Source of the DNA: Hyphococcus lacteus
Lineage (GTDB): Bacteria > Pseudomonadota > Alphaproteobacteria > Caulobacterales > Parvularculaceae
DNA length: 64,000 nt
Assembly (NCBI RefSeq): GCF_041058985.1
Contig: NZ_JBEHZE010000001.1
Location: 248,001-312,000, forward strand
Reading direction: 5' to 3'
The notes below the pieces were generated by a model. That model did not search any database. It was not told where the DNA came from and worked only from the letters and a program-made list of their open reading frames with translations. Shown piece by piece: positions 1 through 8,606 of this stretch. The stretch's first letter is position 1; every line of letters begins with the position of its first letter. The translations under genes and the position numbers were made by a program.

Positions 1-181
1 GCACCAACAAGCGGCGTAAATACGGTGAGGCACTCGCTACGGCATTTAAGAACTCATTCGCACTGCCCGGCAATTCGGCGAGTGCATCGGCGCATTCGTC
101 GCGAAAGCGCTGCGCTGCATCCGGATCATAAACCGCAGGCGCGCACTGAATGCGATCAGTGAGACTTTGTTGGTCTTTCAT
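1..181 (-). CDS. glnE: GlnE N-terminus (partial), glutamine synthetase adenylyltransferase
   Basis: Partial gene that runs off the left edge; about 60 N-terminal residues are visible. The reading frame opens with ATG at 179-181 (MKDQQSLTDRIQ) and ends in a stretch reading NAVASASPYLRRLLV. This resembles the conserved GNSPFL-RL region near the start of the bifunctional enzyme that adenylylates and deadenylylates glutamine synthetase in nitrogen control. Context supports it: in many alphaproteobacteria glnE follows a degP - response regulator - histidine kinase block, as here, although an HU gene intervenes. Only the N-terminus can be judged, so the name rests on a short motif plus synteny. Confidence 0.6.
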   Translation of the reverse strand, partial: MKDQQSLTDRIQCAPAVYDPDAAQRFRDECADALAELPGSANEFLNAVASASPYLRRLLV

Positions 182-286
182 GCAACCTAAGTTGACATTG
201 GCCGGGTTAAAAAATCCAGCAAAAAAACCGCTGATGAACAAATTCCACCAGCGGTTTCGCGTAGACTAATGTTTTGGTTCGATCGG

Positions 287-571
287 CTAACAGCCAGCCG
301 CATCTTTCAATGAAGATGACGGGCGGAACCGCAAGCTTTTTGACGCTTTGATTTTAATTTCTTCGCCTGTGCGCGGATTGCGCCCCTTGCGGGCTGCGCG
401 TTTGGAAACTGTAAAGGTGCCAAAAGTGCCAATGGTATATTTTCCGTCTTTTTTAGCGCGCTTTAGACCATTTTCGATTTCGCCAAAAACCAACTCCACG
501 ACGCGCTTCGCTTCTGCGTTGCTCATGTCGCCTGCTTGCGCAACATTCGCAATAAATTCTGCCTTGCTCAT
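287..571 (-). CDS. hup: HU-family DNA-binding protein
   Basis: Small basic histone-like protein of 94 aa that bends and compacts DNA as a dimer. MSKAEFIANVAQ opens an N-terminal helical pair, followed by the HU/IHF beta-arm region with GTFTVSKRAARKGRNPRTGE, the family signature with the proline at the arm tip. The start at 571 was chosen because it has a GAGGG ribosome-binding site and gives the standard HU length; a longer frame up to 685 is open but would add an atypical 38-residue extension. It is a single gene between glnE and the histidine kinase. HU rather than IHF is inferred from the arm sequence. Confidence 0.93.
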   Translation of the reverse strand: MSKAEFIANVAQAGDMSNAEAKRVVELVFGEIENGLKRAKKDGKYTIGTFGTFTVSKRAARKGRNPRTGEEIKIKASKSLRFRPSSSLKDAAGC

Positions 572-763
572 ATTATTTCCCTCACGAAAATGCGGCCGGA
601 AACATTCTGAAAAGGCCGCGATTGCAGATAGGTTTATCCCCCAAAGTGAGAACTGATTTTCCCCATCACGCAAGGACAAAGGCACTCAATGCCTGTTACA
701 AACTGGCATTTATGGCCAATCGAATCACTTTTCTGATTCGTTCGCAGCAGGAGCGCCGCTCAC

Positions 764-2188
764 TTACTCCGGTGGTCCGAAAATCATAACTATCCGTAGG
801 CCAAACGAATCGCCATTCTTTTGCGGCAGTCCGTCGGTTAGCTCCAACGTCGCCCCATGGGCCCGAGCAATCGCTGACACCAATGATAGCCCCAGCCCGC
901 TGCCCGGTGTTGTCCGGCTTTGTTCAAGCCGCACAAACCGCTCAAACACGCGGTTTCTATCCTCTTCTTTGATACCAGGGCCATCATCCGAAACCGACAA
1001 AATTGCGCCACCCGCTTTTGAAGGCTCAACCCGCAATTCTATGTGTGATCCGCCCTCGGCATATTTCAATGCATTATCGAGGAAGTTTGCAATCGCCTGA
1101 GAGACAAGCTCGCGCGAGCCTTTTATCGCCGGTGTTGGCGCGGTAATGAACGTAAACTCAAACCCGGAATCCTGCGCCGCAGGTTCGTAAAGCTCCGCCA
1201 TTTCCTCGGCGATCGCTACAATATCAATAGGCTCCATCACGCCAGCCCCCTCGCCCGAACGAATTCGGGCGATAGACAACAGCGCATTAAACGTCGCCAA
1301 TACCTTATCGGAATCATCAATGGTCGCGCGCAATGCGATGTCTTTATCATCGTCGGAGCCTTCGAGCGCACTGTTTAACCGGTTGCGAATTCGCGTTAAT
1401 GGCGAGCGCAAATCATGGGCAATGTTGTCACTGACATCGCGCATACCGGCCATTAAGCGCTCGATTTGATCGAGCATTGAATTCAGGTTCTTACCCAGAT
1501 CATCAAGCTCATCACCCGACCCAGTGGTCGGAATCCGTTGAGAAAGATCACCACCGCGAATGGCCCGTGTGGTTTTATTGACCACCTCCACACGGCGCAA
1601 AAATGACCGCGAAAACATAAGCCCGATGACCACACCGAAAGCGATTGTGACTAGTGCGGCGCGCGTCACCACGCTTTGGGAACGACTGCGTAGAAATTCC
1701 CGCCCTGCCACATCGCGCGCGACAACAACAAGGTATGATTGTTCTGCATCCGGAGCAGCGCGGAACCGCATCATCTTGCCGCGGGCTTCGCGTTGCTGAA
1801 TACCAACCTCACGCCCCGCAGCATCGACCAATGGTTTTTCAAATTTGAAGTTGAAAAAATCACCCTCACCCGTAAGAGCTTCGGGTGGTAGCGCGGTCAA
1901 ATTCCCCGCGAGAACAGCACCAGATGGCGCGCCGATAAGCATATAAATCGCGTCATCTGACCATGCGACCCGCTGCCGAATCACGCGGGTTAACATCCCT
2001 GAGCCGCTAGTTGAGAACAGATCGGCGAGGACGCTAATTTCGCTGTCGATCACCGTATCTGTTTGCTTTGCGGCCTCGCCAAAGGTCGCACTGTAGAGAT
2101 ATGCCCCCAGCGCCGCCATCGCCCCCGCAAACAACACGACATAGATGATCGTGAAGCGGAACGATGTCGTGCGCAGTATACGGAGCAT
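764..2188 (-). CDS. Membrane sensor histidine kinase (HAMP, HisKA, HATPase)
   Basis: Inner-membrane sensor kinase of 474 aa. An N-terminal membrane segment (about 10-35) is followed by a periplasmic sensor region, a second membrane segment near 175-195, a HAMP linker, and a dimerisation/phosphoacceptor helix with the motif AHDLRSPLTR (His near 259). The C-terminal HATPase domain has N-box FLDNALKYA, DDGPGI and a GSGLGLSL loop. It lies 7 bp after the OmpR-type regulator and is surely its partner. The degP - regulator - kinase order suggests an envelope-stress or metal sensor, but the stimulus cannot be read from sequence. The HU gene downstream is separate. Confidence 0.93.
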   Translation of the reverse strand: MLRILRTTSFRFTIIYVVLFAGAMAALGAYLYSATFGEAAKQTDTVIDSEISVLADLFSTSGSGMLTRVIRQRVAWSDDAIYMLIGAPSGAVLAGNLTALPPEALTGEGDFFNFKFEKPLVDAAGREVGIQQREARGKMMRFRAAPDAEQSYLVVVARDVAGREFLRSRSQSVVTRAALVTIAFGVVIGLMFSRSFLRRVEVVNKTTRAIRGGDLSQRIPTTGSGDELDDLGKNLNSMLDQIERLMAGMRDVSDNIAHDLRSPLTRIRNRLNSALEGSDDDKDIALRATIDDSDKVLATFNALLSIARIRSGEGAGVMEPIDIVAIAEEMAELYEPAAQDSGFEFTFITAPTPAIKGSRELVSQAIANFLDNALKYAEGGSHIELRVEPSKAGGAILSVSDDGPGIKEEDRNRVFERFVRLEQSRTTPGSGLGLSLVSAIARAHGATLELTDGLPQKNGDSFGLRIVMIFGPPE

Positions 2189-2195
2189 TGCGTTC

Positions 2196-2876
2196 CTATG
2201 GCTCTTCAGAGAGCCTGTAACCCGCGCCTCGAATCGTCTTTAACAATGGTTTGTCAAAGTCTTTATCAATTTTAGCGCGAAGCCGCGAAATGTGAACGTC
2301 AATAACATTAGTTTGCGGATCAAAATGATATTCCCAGACATTTTCTAATAGCATTGTCCGTGTAACCACTTGCCCGGCATGGCGCATTAAATATTCCAAT
2401 AAACGAAATTCACGTGGCTGTAGGTCAATTTTTGTTTCCGCACGACGAACCGTCCGCGTCAAAACATCAAGCTCAAGATCAGCCACTTGGAACCGTGTCG
2501 TGACTCCAGTTGGTTGCGCACGGCGACGCCCAAGCGCTTCGATACGCGCCAGTAATTCGGAAAAAGCATAAGGCTTTACAAGATAATCGTCGCCCCCGGC
2601 CTTGAGACCTGAAACCCGATCATCAACTTCACCCAAAGCAGAGAGAAACAATGCCGGCGTTTCGTCGCCATCGTCGCGGCGCTTTGACAACAAAGAAAGC
2701 CCATCCATCTTTGGCAACATACGGTCAATAACAAACGCATCATAACCGCCCGAATTCGCCATATTCAGACCGGCCTCACCGTCAAGCGCGTGGTCAACCA
2801 CATGCCCCGCTTCCCGAAGGCCTTTTGCGACATACGCCGCTGCCTCTGCATCGTCTTCAACCAAAAGGATTCGCAT
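2196..2876 (-). CDS. OmpR/PhoB-family response regulator
   Basis: DNA-binding response regulator of 226 aa. The receiver domain (1-115) carries the acidic pair EDD at the start, phosphoacceptor Asp51 in VIDRMLP and the conserved Lys in LVKPYAFSE. The C-terminal winged helix (about 125-222) contains LQPREFRLLEYLMRHAGQVV and ends with the recognition and wing signature TIRGAGYRL. Start ATG at 2876 has AAGGTGA upstream. It is encoded directly before the sensor kinase and 110 bp after degP, so it probably controls envelope genes, possibly degP itself (inference). Confidence 0.95.
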   Translation of the reverse strand: MRILLVEDDAEAAAYVAKGLREAGHVVDHALDGEAGLNMANSGGYDAFVIDRMLPKMDGLSLLSKRRDDGDETPALFLSALGEVDDRVSGLKAGGDDYLVKPYAFSELLARIEALGRRRAQPTGVTTRFQVADLELDVLTRTVRRAETKIDLQPREFRLLEYLMRHAGQVVTRTMLLENVWEYHFDPQTNVIDVHISRLRAKIDKDFDKPLLKTIRGAGYRLSEEP

Positions 2877-2986
2877 AAGTTCACCTTACATTAAAACTGG
2901 CGACATGGATAGAAAACAGCGCCCCAAGGACAACCCGCAACCCCTAATGGGGGTGCGAGCGCACGAGGAGCGCCATTAGACAATTC

Positions 2987-4498
2987 CTACTCGCTATCTA
3001 GTGATAACGCGCCGAACTGTCTGTTTGATCCAAATTGCATGCGTAAAAGTACGGCATCTTTTTTAGATTTTTTCGCATTGGCTAATTTGCTGCGAAGATC
3101 ATTGCCGGAATCAACAGCCTCACCATCAACCTGAAGAATAACAACGCCAGGCTGGAGGCCCGCTTCTTGGGCCGGGCTACCCGGGCGAACCGCCGTTACA
3201 ACAACGCCGTTCACGTCATCCGGCACCCGGAATTGCTGGCGCAACATGTCTGTTAGCTCAGATACTCGCAAACCAATATCAGCAGCCAGAGAATCATTGT
3301 CGTTTGACGGCACTTCGGCTTGCGCGACTTCTTGGTCTTCATCGCGCGCGCCTAGCGTGACGGTCAGGTTACGGACCTTACCATCGCGATGAACTTTTAC
3401 GTCAATTTTTTTACCGGGCGGGAATGACGCCACACGCCGCGATAGCGCATTCGCCGTATCGACCGTATCGCCTTCAATACCAAGAATAACATCGCCATCG
3501 CGAAGCCCAGCTTTTTGAGCTGGTGTGCCATCAATCACATCAGCAACCAACACGCCTTTGTCGTCTTTTAGGCCGATCGCAGCAGCAATTTCGTTGGTGA
3601 CTTCTTGTAATTGAATACCCAGCCAACCACGGGTTACAGAACCGCTTTCGATAAGCTGTGCAACCATATCTTTGGCGACACGCGCGGGAATAGCAAAGCC
3701 GATACCGACGCTACCCCCATTAGGTGAAAAGATTGCGGTGTTAACGCCGACAACCCGACCCTTAAGATCAAATGTCGGACCACCTGAGTTACCGCGATTG
3801 ATCGGTGCATCGATCTGGAGGAAATCGAGATACTGGTTTTCGCGGTTCTGGCCACCGATTGCAGAGACGATCCCGCTCGTGACCGTGCCGCCAAGACCAA
3901 ACGGATTACCCACAGCAACAACCCAATCGCCAACACGCAGATTCACATCATCTGCGAATTCAACATAGGCCTGTCCTTTGATCGGCTCGATCTTGAGAAC
4001 AGCAAGGTCTGTCAACGGATCAGTACCAACGACGGTAGCATCAACCTCATCGCCGTTAGCCAACCGGACTTTGACGCTGTCAGCATCGGCTACAACGTGG
4101 TTATTCGTAACCACATGCCCTTCGCGATCAATAAAGAACCCCGAGCCTTGGGCTTGCATGCTCTGAGTGCCGCCATCGTCAAAATCTTCTTGGGGGGCCG
4201 TGTCTGGGTCGCCAAATCGGAAATTGAACAGACCATCCAGACCTTGCGGAAGGCGCGGTCGTTCGACTTCGCGTTCGACCAAAACACTCACAACGGCCGG
4301 GCTGACGCGCTCAACCAGATCCGCGAATGATAGCGTACCGTCGGCGGCCAGTGGCGGTGCCATCAAGCGGGGTGCTTGGGCATCAGCCGTTGAAAATCCA
4401 AAACCCGCTATTGTTAACGCGGTTGCTGCAACACCCGCCGCGAGAACCGCAACCGGACGCTTAGATGATCGTTTTGTAATCTGTGACGTCAACTTCAT
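2987..4498 (-). CDS. degP: DegP/HtrA-family periplasmic serine protease
   Basis: Do-like protease-chaperone of 503 aa that degrades misfolded proteins in the periplasm. It has an N-terminal signal segment (ALTIAGFGFSTADAQA), a trypsin-like domain with His in VTNNHVV, Asp in DPLTDLAVLKI and Ser in RGNSGGP, then two PDZ domains (around 280-370 and 410-495). Start 4498 is preferred because AGAAGGA precedes it and the signal peptide then begins normally; an upstream start at 4561 would add 21 residues. It lies at the head of the regulator-kinase block, an arrangement common in alphaproteobacteria. Confidence 0.96.
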   Translation of the reverse strand: MKLTSQITKRSSKRPVAVLAAGVAATALTIAGFGFSTADAQAPRLMAPPLAADGTLSFADLVERVSPAVVSVLVEREVERPRLPQGLDGLFNFRFGDPDTAPQEDFDDGGTQSMQAQGSGFFIDREGHVVTNNHVVADADSVKVRLANGDEVDATVVGTDPLTDLAVLKIEPIKGQAYVEFADDVNLRVGDWVVAVGNPFGLGGTVTSGIVSAIGGQNRENQYLDFLQIDAPINRGNSGGPTFDLKGRVVGVNTAIFSPNGGSVGIGFAIPARVAKDMVAQLIESGSVTRGWLGIQLQEVTNEIAAAIGLKDDKGVLVADVIDGTPAQKAGLRDGDVILGIEGDTVDTANALSRRVASFPPGKKIDVKVHRDGKVRNLTVTLGARDEDQEVAQAEVPSNDNDSLAADIGLRVSELTDMLRQQFRVPDDVNGVVVTAVRPGSPAQEAGLQPGVVILQVDGEAVDSGNDLRSKLANAKKSKKDAVLLRMQFGSNRQFGALSLDSE

Positions 4499-4611
4499 AT
4501 TCCTTCTCTGCCCTCTACTCTGAAAGCGCCCCAATATCGTGACCATAAGGTAAGTAATCACGAAAGGACGTTATCAAAGCGGTCTGGCCCCATTAAAATT
4601 TGTTAAAAATA

Positions 4612-5832
4612 TCAAACGATTCGGGAGTTTACGGTGACCCCCTCGGTTAAGACCCGATGAACCGGGCATTTGTCGGCAATTTCAAGCAGCCGTGCTCTCT
4701 GGGTTTCGTCGAGATCCCCGGTGATCCGCAGCTCCTTTTCGAGCAAATGCGGCACATGCGCGTCTTCAGATTTCGCACGACGGATTCGAATTTCCACGTC
4801 TTCCACGTTCCACTTCTTGCGACGGGCATACATTTTGATGGTCATAACACCGCAAGCGGCCAATGCGGCCTCCAGCGTTCGCGTCGGGTTCGGGCCGAGG
4901 TCATGCCCGCCATCTTCTTTACCAGCGTCGATGAGCATCGGGTACCCATCAATCGAAAGCGCAACCGCAAATGGCTCTCCCGAAATATTTTGGGCCAATG
5001 CCCCGCCGTTAAATGCGGGTGCCGATTGCGCTGGTTCTGGCGTAGCAGCAATGATCTCCTTCGCCGGTCCATCAATGAAACGTCCCGCCCATGCTTCAAG
5101 CACCGAGGCAGCATAATGCGCATCTTTCGGGCTCGACAATAAGTGATCGGCCGTATCCAAACTAACAAAACTTTTGGGATGTTTCGCAGCCACAAAAATC
5201 TTGGTTGCGTTTTCAATACCTACCGTTTGATCAAGCGGCGCATGCATAATCAATAATGGTTTTTTCAGGCGGGATGCGCTTTCAAGTACATTCTGGTTTT
5301 CGATATCATCAAGGAATTGCTTTTTGATTGTGAAAGGCCGCCCAGCAAGCTTTACAGTCGCGTGGCCCTTTTCTTCAATTTCCGCACGGCTTTCGCCAAT
5401 TTGCATTGCTACATGATCGGCCTCGGCTGGGGCACCGATAACCGCTACGCCCTTAACCTCAGGAATACGCTCCGCCGCAACGAGCGCCGCCGCGCCACCC
5501 AAAGAATGACCTATAATCAAACTCGGTGCCGAGTATGTTGTACGCAGATAATCAGCGGCGCTCACAAGGTCATCAACATTCGAAGAGAAATTCGTGTTTG
5601 AAAAATCGCCCTCCGACGAGCCAAGACCAGTGAAATCAAAACGAAGCACGGCAAAACCCGCAGCCCTTAAAGCGCGGGCCAGTTCGCGTGCGGATTTGAT
5701 GTCTTTGGTACAAGAAAAACAATGCGCAAACAGCGCAAAGGCGCGTGGTGATTGCGCCGGAAGCTCAAGCGCTGCGGCAAGCGTTTCACCGGTCTTGGTT
5801 TTGAACTCTGTCTTTTTTGTCTCGCCTGTCAT
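4612..5832 (-). CDS. Bifunctional alpha/beta hydrolase / OsmC-family protein
   Basis: Two-domain protein of 406 aa. Residues 1-250 form an alpha/beta hydrolase with nucleophile elbow GHSLGGAAAL, an acid region (HAPLDQTV) and a catalytic-type His in DTADHLL. Residues 270-406 form an OsmC-like peroxide/thiol domain with the fold-typical ALAACGVMT (the peroxidatic-type cysteine) and CPVHRVL (second cysteine) motifs. This fusion is a known family without a settled substrate, thought to act in hydroperoxide or thioester detoxification. ATG at 5832 has AAGGG upstream; a TTG 24 bp further out is possible. It is monocistronic. Confidence 0.9.
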   Translation of the reverse strand: MTGETKKTEFKTKTGETLAAALELPAQSPRAFALFAHCFSCTKDIKSARELARALRAAGFAVLRFDFTGLGSSEGDFSNTNFSSNVDDLVSAADYLRTTYSAPSLIIGHSLGGAAALVAAERIPEVKGVAVIGAPAEADHVAMQIGESRAEIEEKGHATVKLAGRPFTIKKQFLDDIENQNVLESASRLKKPLLIMHAPLDQTVGIENATKIFVAAKHPKSFVSLDTADHLLSSPKDAHYAASVLEAWAGRFIDGPAKEIIAATPEPAQSAPAFNGGALAQNISGEPFAVALSIDGYPMLIDAGKEDGGHDLGPNPTRTLEAALAACGVMTIKMYARRKKWNVEDVEIRIRRAKSEDAHVPHLLEKELRITGDLDETQRARLLEIADKCPVHRVLTEGVTVNSRIV

Positions 5833-5928
5833 TAGCTGCGCCCTTTCGCGGTTCAATCTGTCGTCCGGCGCTTCTCAGTGCCATGACCATCCCCTGCGCC
5901 CATATGCGCAGCAAACGCAAAGATAGAC

Positions 5929-7350
5929 CTAAACGGTCACAGCCGCAGCGGCCGCACGGTCACGGATCAAGCCCGCTTCATCACTTTTCAGTAAGGGGCC
6001 AATCACAGATAGAGTTTGATCGAGTAGTCGCCGCGCCGCCGCACGATCATTGCCTTCTGCCGCGCGAATTTCGGCGACCAAATCATTGGCATAGGTTTTA
6101 GCCTGATCATGGGCACCGTCAGTAATAGATTGGGCATTGACCGGATCATCGCCCAACCGACGGGCATCAAGCGGGGCCGCTACGATCAACTCCACCGCAC
6201 TTTTCGCATCATTGACAATTTCAGGCGCAAGTGGTCGCGCAAAATCAGGTCGTGGCGGCGCAAGTCGACTGGATCCACCTGCTCGACGCACCGGCAATGC
6301 ATCCCGCATGTTGGCCAGTGCCAACTCCATAAATCGCGCATGGGCTTCGCTAGCGATATCCCGGCAAGCTTCAATCCGGTTGACAAAAACATTGTCGCCC
6401 GTCCGTGTTGCCTGCCGCATAAGGCCATCAGCATATTCCGCAAAATAGGAAATTCGCGCCATAGCCGACTGTGCATCAAGTGGCAACGCGCATGCACGCT
6501 CCAATGCGCGTGCTAATTCCTCTATGTCTTCGAACAAACTTTCAGGCAACGCCATCACCGCATCTCGCGCATCATGAAGTTGCTCGTCGGCGCTACGGGC
6601 GAGATGGTAATAAACCCCAAGCGCACGCCATGGGGCCTCCAGCCGCCCCTTTAGCGCCAACAAAACATAGGAACCCAAAAAAGGGGACTGTTCGTGAGCA
6701 GATAAAAATAACTTTCGCAAATGAAAGAACTGCTCTTCATTGAGTGATGGCGAGGACGATGGCACGACCGCACGAAGGTCCTTCAATATGTCGATTGCGG
6801 GCAATAAATGTCGCAGTTCTTCAAGGTCGAAAAACGCGCCCTCACCGCCAAGCTCTGATATTAGCTCCGTCTCAAATTCGGAATTCGCTTGCGCCCGAGA
6901 GAACAAGCGCCCAAGCCCCGCCTCAGCGGCCAAGTAAAGCGACGCTAATAAACCATCCGCCTCTGCACCCGCGCGATAAGCATCGTCTAATGCGGCGGCG
7001 GCCATGGCCGCCTCTGTCAATGTCGGGTCCGTCATCATCAAACGCCAAATTGGCTCTAACGATGTTCGTGCAATTTGCGCCCTGCGCTTTTTACCAGTTC
7101 GTATGCTGATAAAATAATCTTCGAACGGTTCAAAAAATGACCGTTTTGCATTTTGTGGTCGCGCGGGCAGTGACGCACTTCGCGATGCTATCCGTTGGCG
7201 TAGATCCTCAAGAACGGCATTATGGGGAATACCCTTGCCCCCAACAGCGCGATCAATCTCTAGCGCAGAAAACAACTTCACCGCAGCGGCCACGGGCAAC
7301 TCGCCCAAAAAGGCACTTAGGCGTTCTCTTTTGCGCGGAGAAAGTGTCAT
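5929..7350 (-). CDS. Uncharacterised alpha-helical protein, 473 aa
   Basis: No family recognised. The protein is almost entirely predicted helix, rich in Ala, Leu, Arg and Glu, with no signal peptide, membrane segment or catalytic motif that I can see. It opens MTLSPRKRERLSAFLGELP and has long amphipathic stretches such as IEELARALERACALPLD. It looks like a cytoplasmic scaffold or regulatory protein. It reads with the J-domain gene upstream (93 bp apart) on the same strand, so the two might be co-transcribed. Full-length frame and codon use match its neighbours, so it is a real gene. Confidence 0.75.
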   Translation of the reverse strand: MTLSPRKRERLSAFLGELPVAAAVKLFSALEIDRAVGGKGIPHNAVLEDLRQRIASRSASLPARPQNAKRSFFEPFEDYFISIRTGKKRRAQIARTSLEPIWRLMMTDPTLTEAAMAAAALDDAYRAGAEADGLLASLYLAAEAGLGRLFSRAQANSEFETELISELGGEGAFFDLEELRHLLPAIDILKDLRAVVPSSSPSLNEEQFFHLRKLFLSAHEQSPFLGSYVLLALKGRLEAPWRALGVYYHLARSADEQLHDARDAVMALPESLFEDIEELARALERACALPLDAQSAMARISYFAEYADGLMRQATRTGDNVFVNRIEACRDIASEAHARFMELALANMRDALPVRRAGGSSRLAPPRPDFARPLAPEIVNDAKSAVELIVAAPLDARRLGDDPVNAQSITDGAHDQAKTYANDLVAEIRAAEGNDRAAARRLLDQTLSVIGPLLKSDEAGLIRDRAAAAAVTV

Positions 7351-7442
7351 CAGTTTTATTCTTGCTCGCCGTCGAATTGTAAGTCGTCAGAAAGGGGCTA
7401 TCGGTACGATTTTAACAGCCAGCGGTCAAACACGGACCAGCT

Positions 7443-8366
7443 TTAAGCACCTGCGAAATCTTTGCGGGACTTTTCGCTCTTCCACTTTTTAACAAAGTCT
7501 TCGAGCTCGGCATCCCCCCCATCGGGGAGAACAATCTTGAGCTTCACATACTGATCACCAGCCCCGCCGGATTTACCCTTGGGCACGCCGCGTCCCCGAA
7601 GACGTAGAACAGTGCCTGAGCTAGAATATTTCGGTACATTGACCGAAACATCTCCGGCGATTGTTGGGGCCGTTACCTTGCCGCCCAAAACGGCTTGCTT
7701 GATGCTGATCGGTACATCAACGTGAATGTCATCGCCTTTGCGTTCAAACATCGAATGTGGCCGAACTTTTACTTCCACATAAACATCGCCAGAACCGCCG
7801 GGGCCACGTTCGCCTTGTCCCTTTAGGCGCAAAGTTTGACCATCTTCGAAACCCGCCGGAATCGACAAATCAAGATTGCGTCCATCGGGCATGGTTACGC
7901 GCTTTTTCGCACCATTGACCGCATCAAGAAAATCTACGTCGAGCCGGTAGCGCACATCGCGTCCGCGCGCTTGCTGCGCCGAAGCGCGCTGTCGTGCGCC
8001 GAACAGGTCTGAAAAAATGTCACCAAAGTCTTCAAAATTGGCCCCAGCACCGGGACCACCGCCTGGCCCACCGGGACCCGCACCATAACCGCCGCCCTGG
8101 GCACCGCGCTGCGACCATTGCCCAAACGGATTGGCGCGTTCGCGGCCATCATCGTCTAATTCGCCATGATCGTATTTTTTCCGGCGCTCGCTATCGCCCA
8201 GAATCTCAAACGCGGCAGAAATTTCTTTGAATTTGTCTTCAGCTTTTTTGTCATCGGGATTGCGATCCGGATGATATTTTTTGGCAAGCTGACGAAAAGC
8301 CGTACGGATTTCTGCATCCGTCGCCTTCGGGGATAGTCCTAAAACGATATAAGGGTTTCGTGCCAA
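7443..8366 (-). CDS. CbpA-type J-domain co-chaperone (DnaJ class B)
   Basis: DnaJ-like Hsp40 of 307 aa. The N-terminal J domain (4-70) contains the HPD motif in KKYHPDRNPDD that stimulates DnaK ATPase. A Gly-rich linker (about 80-115) follows, then two C-terminal substrate-binding domains (about 130-290). The Cys-rich zinc finger of true DnaJ is absent, so it is a CbpA/DjlA-like class B protein. The start codon is TTG at 8366, the only start that gives a complete J domain, with AGGAAG at good spacing. A perfect hairpin lies in its presumed leader at 8396-8419. Confidence 0.92.
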   Translation of the reverse strand: MARNPYIVLGLSPKATDAEIRTAFRQLAKKYHPDRNPDDKKAEDKFKEISAAFEILGDSERRKKYDHGELDDDGRERANPFGQWSQRGAQGGGYGAGPGGPGGGPGAGANFEDFGDIFSDLFGARQRASAQQARGRDVRYRLDVDFLDAVNGAKKRVTMPDGRNLDLSIPAGFEDGQTLRLKGQGERGPGGSGDVYVEVKVRPHSMFERKGDDIHVDVPISIKQAVLGGKVTAPTIAGDVSVNVPKYSSSGTVLRLRGRGVPKGKSGGAGDQYVKLKIVLPDGGDAELEDFVKKWKSEKSRKDFAGA

Positions 8367-8395
8367 GGCCCGTTTCTTCCTCTTACTTCACCAAA

Positions 8396-8419
8396 GTGGG
8401 CGCAACCAGCTGCGCCCAC
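8396..8419 (-). other. Perfect 9-bp hairpin in the leader of the J-domain gene
   Basis: Arms GTGGGCGCA and TGCGCCCAC enclose a 6-nt loop, 30 bp upstream of the TTG start. No T-run follows on either strand, so it is not an ordinary terminator. It could shape translation of the chaperone mRNA, or be incidental. Confidence 0.4.
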
Positions 8420-8606
8420 GGCCATAGAGATAAGTGATTTTGTCCCAAATTGAAGTGTTTAGAGTTAATTTTGACCAGGAAAAATCACTCAAAACCATTG
8501 TTGTTTTAGGTAACTTACCCCCTTTTTGCCACGCCTTAGCGCATCGCCATAGGCACTGACCAACAGCCCGTGATACCCCACAGACAACATAAAAAATGGG
8601 GATATC

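Noticed and set aside
694..761. Hairpins after the sensor kinase gene as a terminator
   Set aside because: Short stems (6-7 bp) without a T-run on the minus strand.
2877..2986. Inverted repeats between degP and the response regulator as a terminator or riboswitch
   Set aside because: Stems are 4-5 bp with no T-run; insufficient structure.
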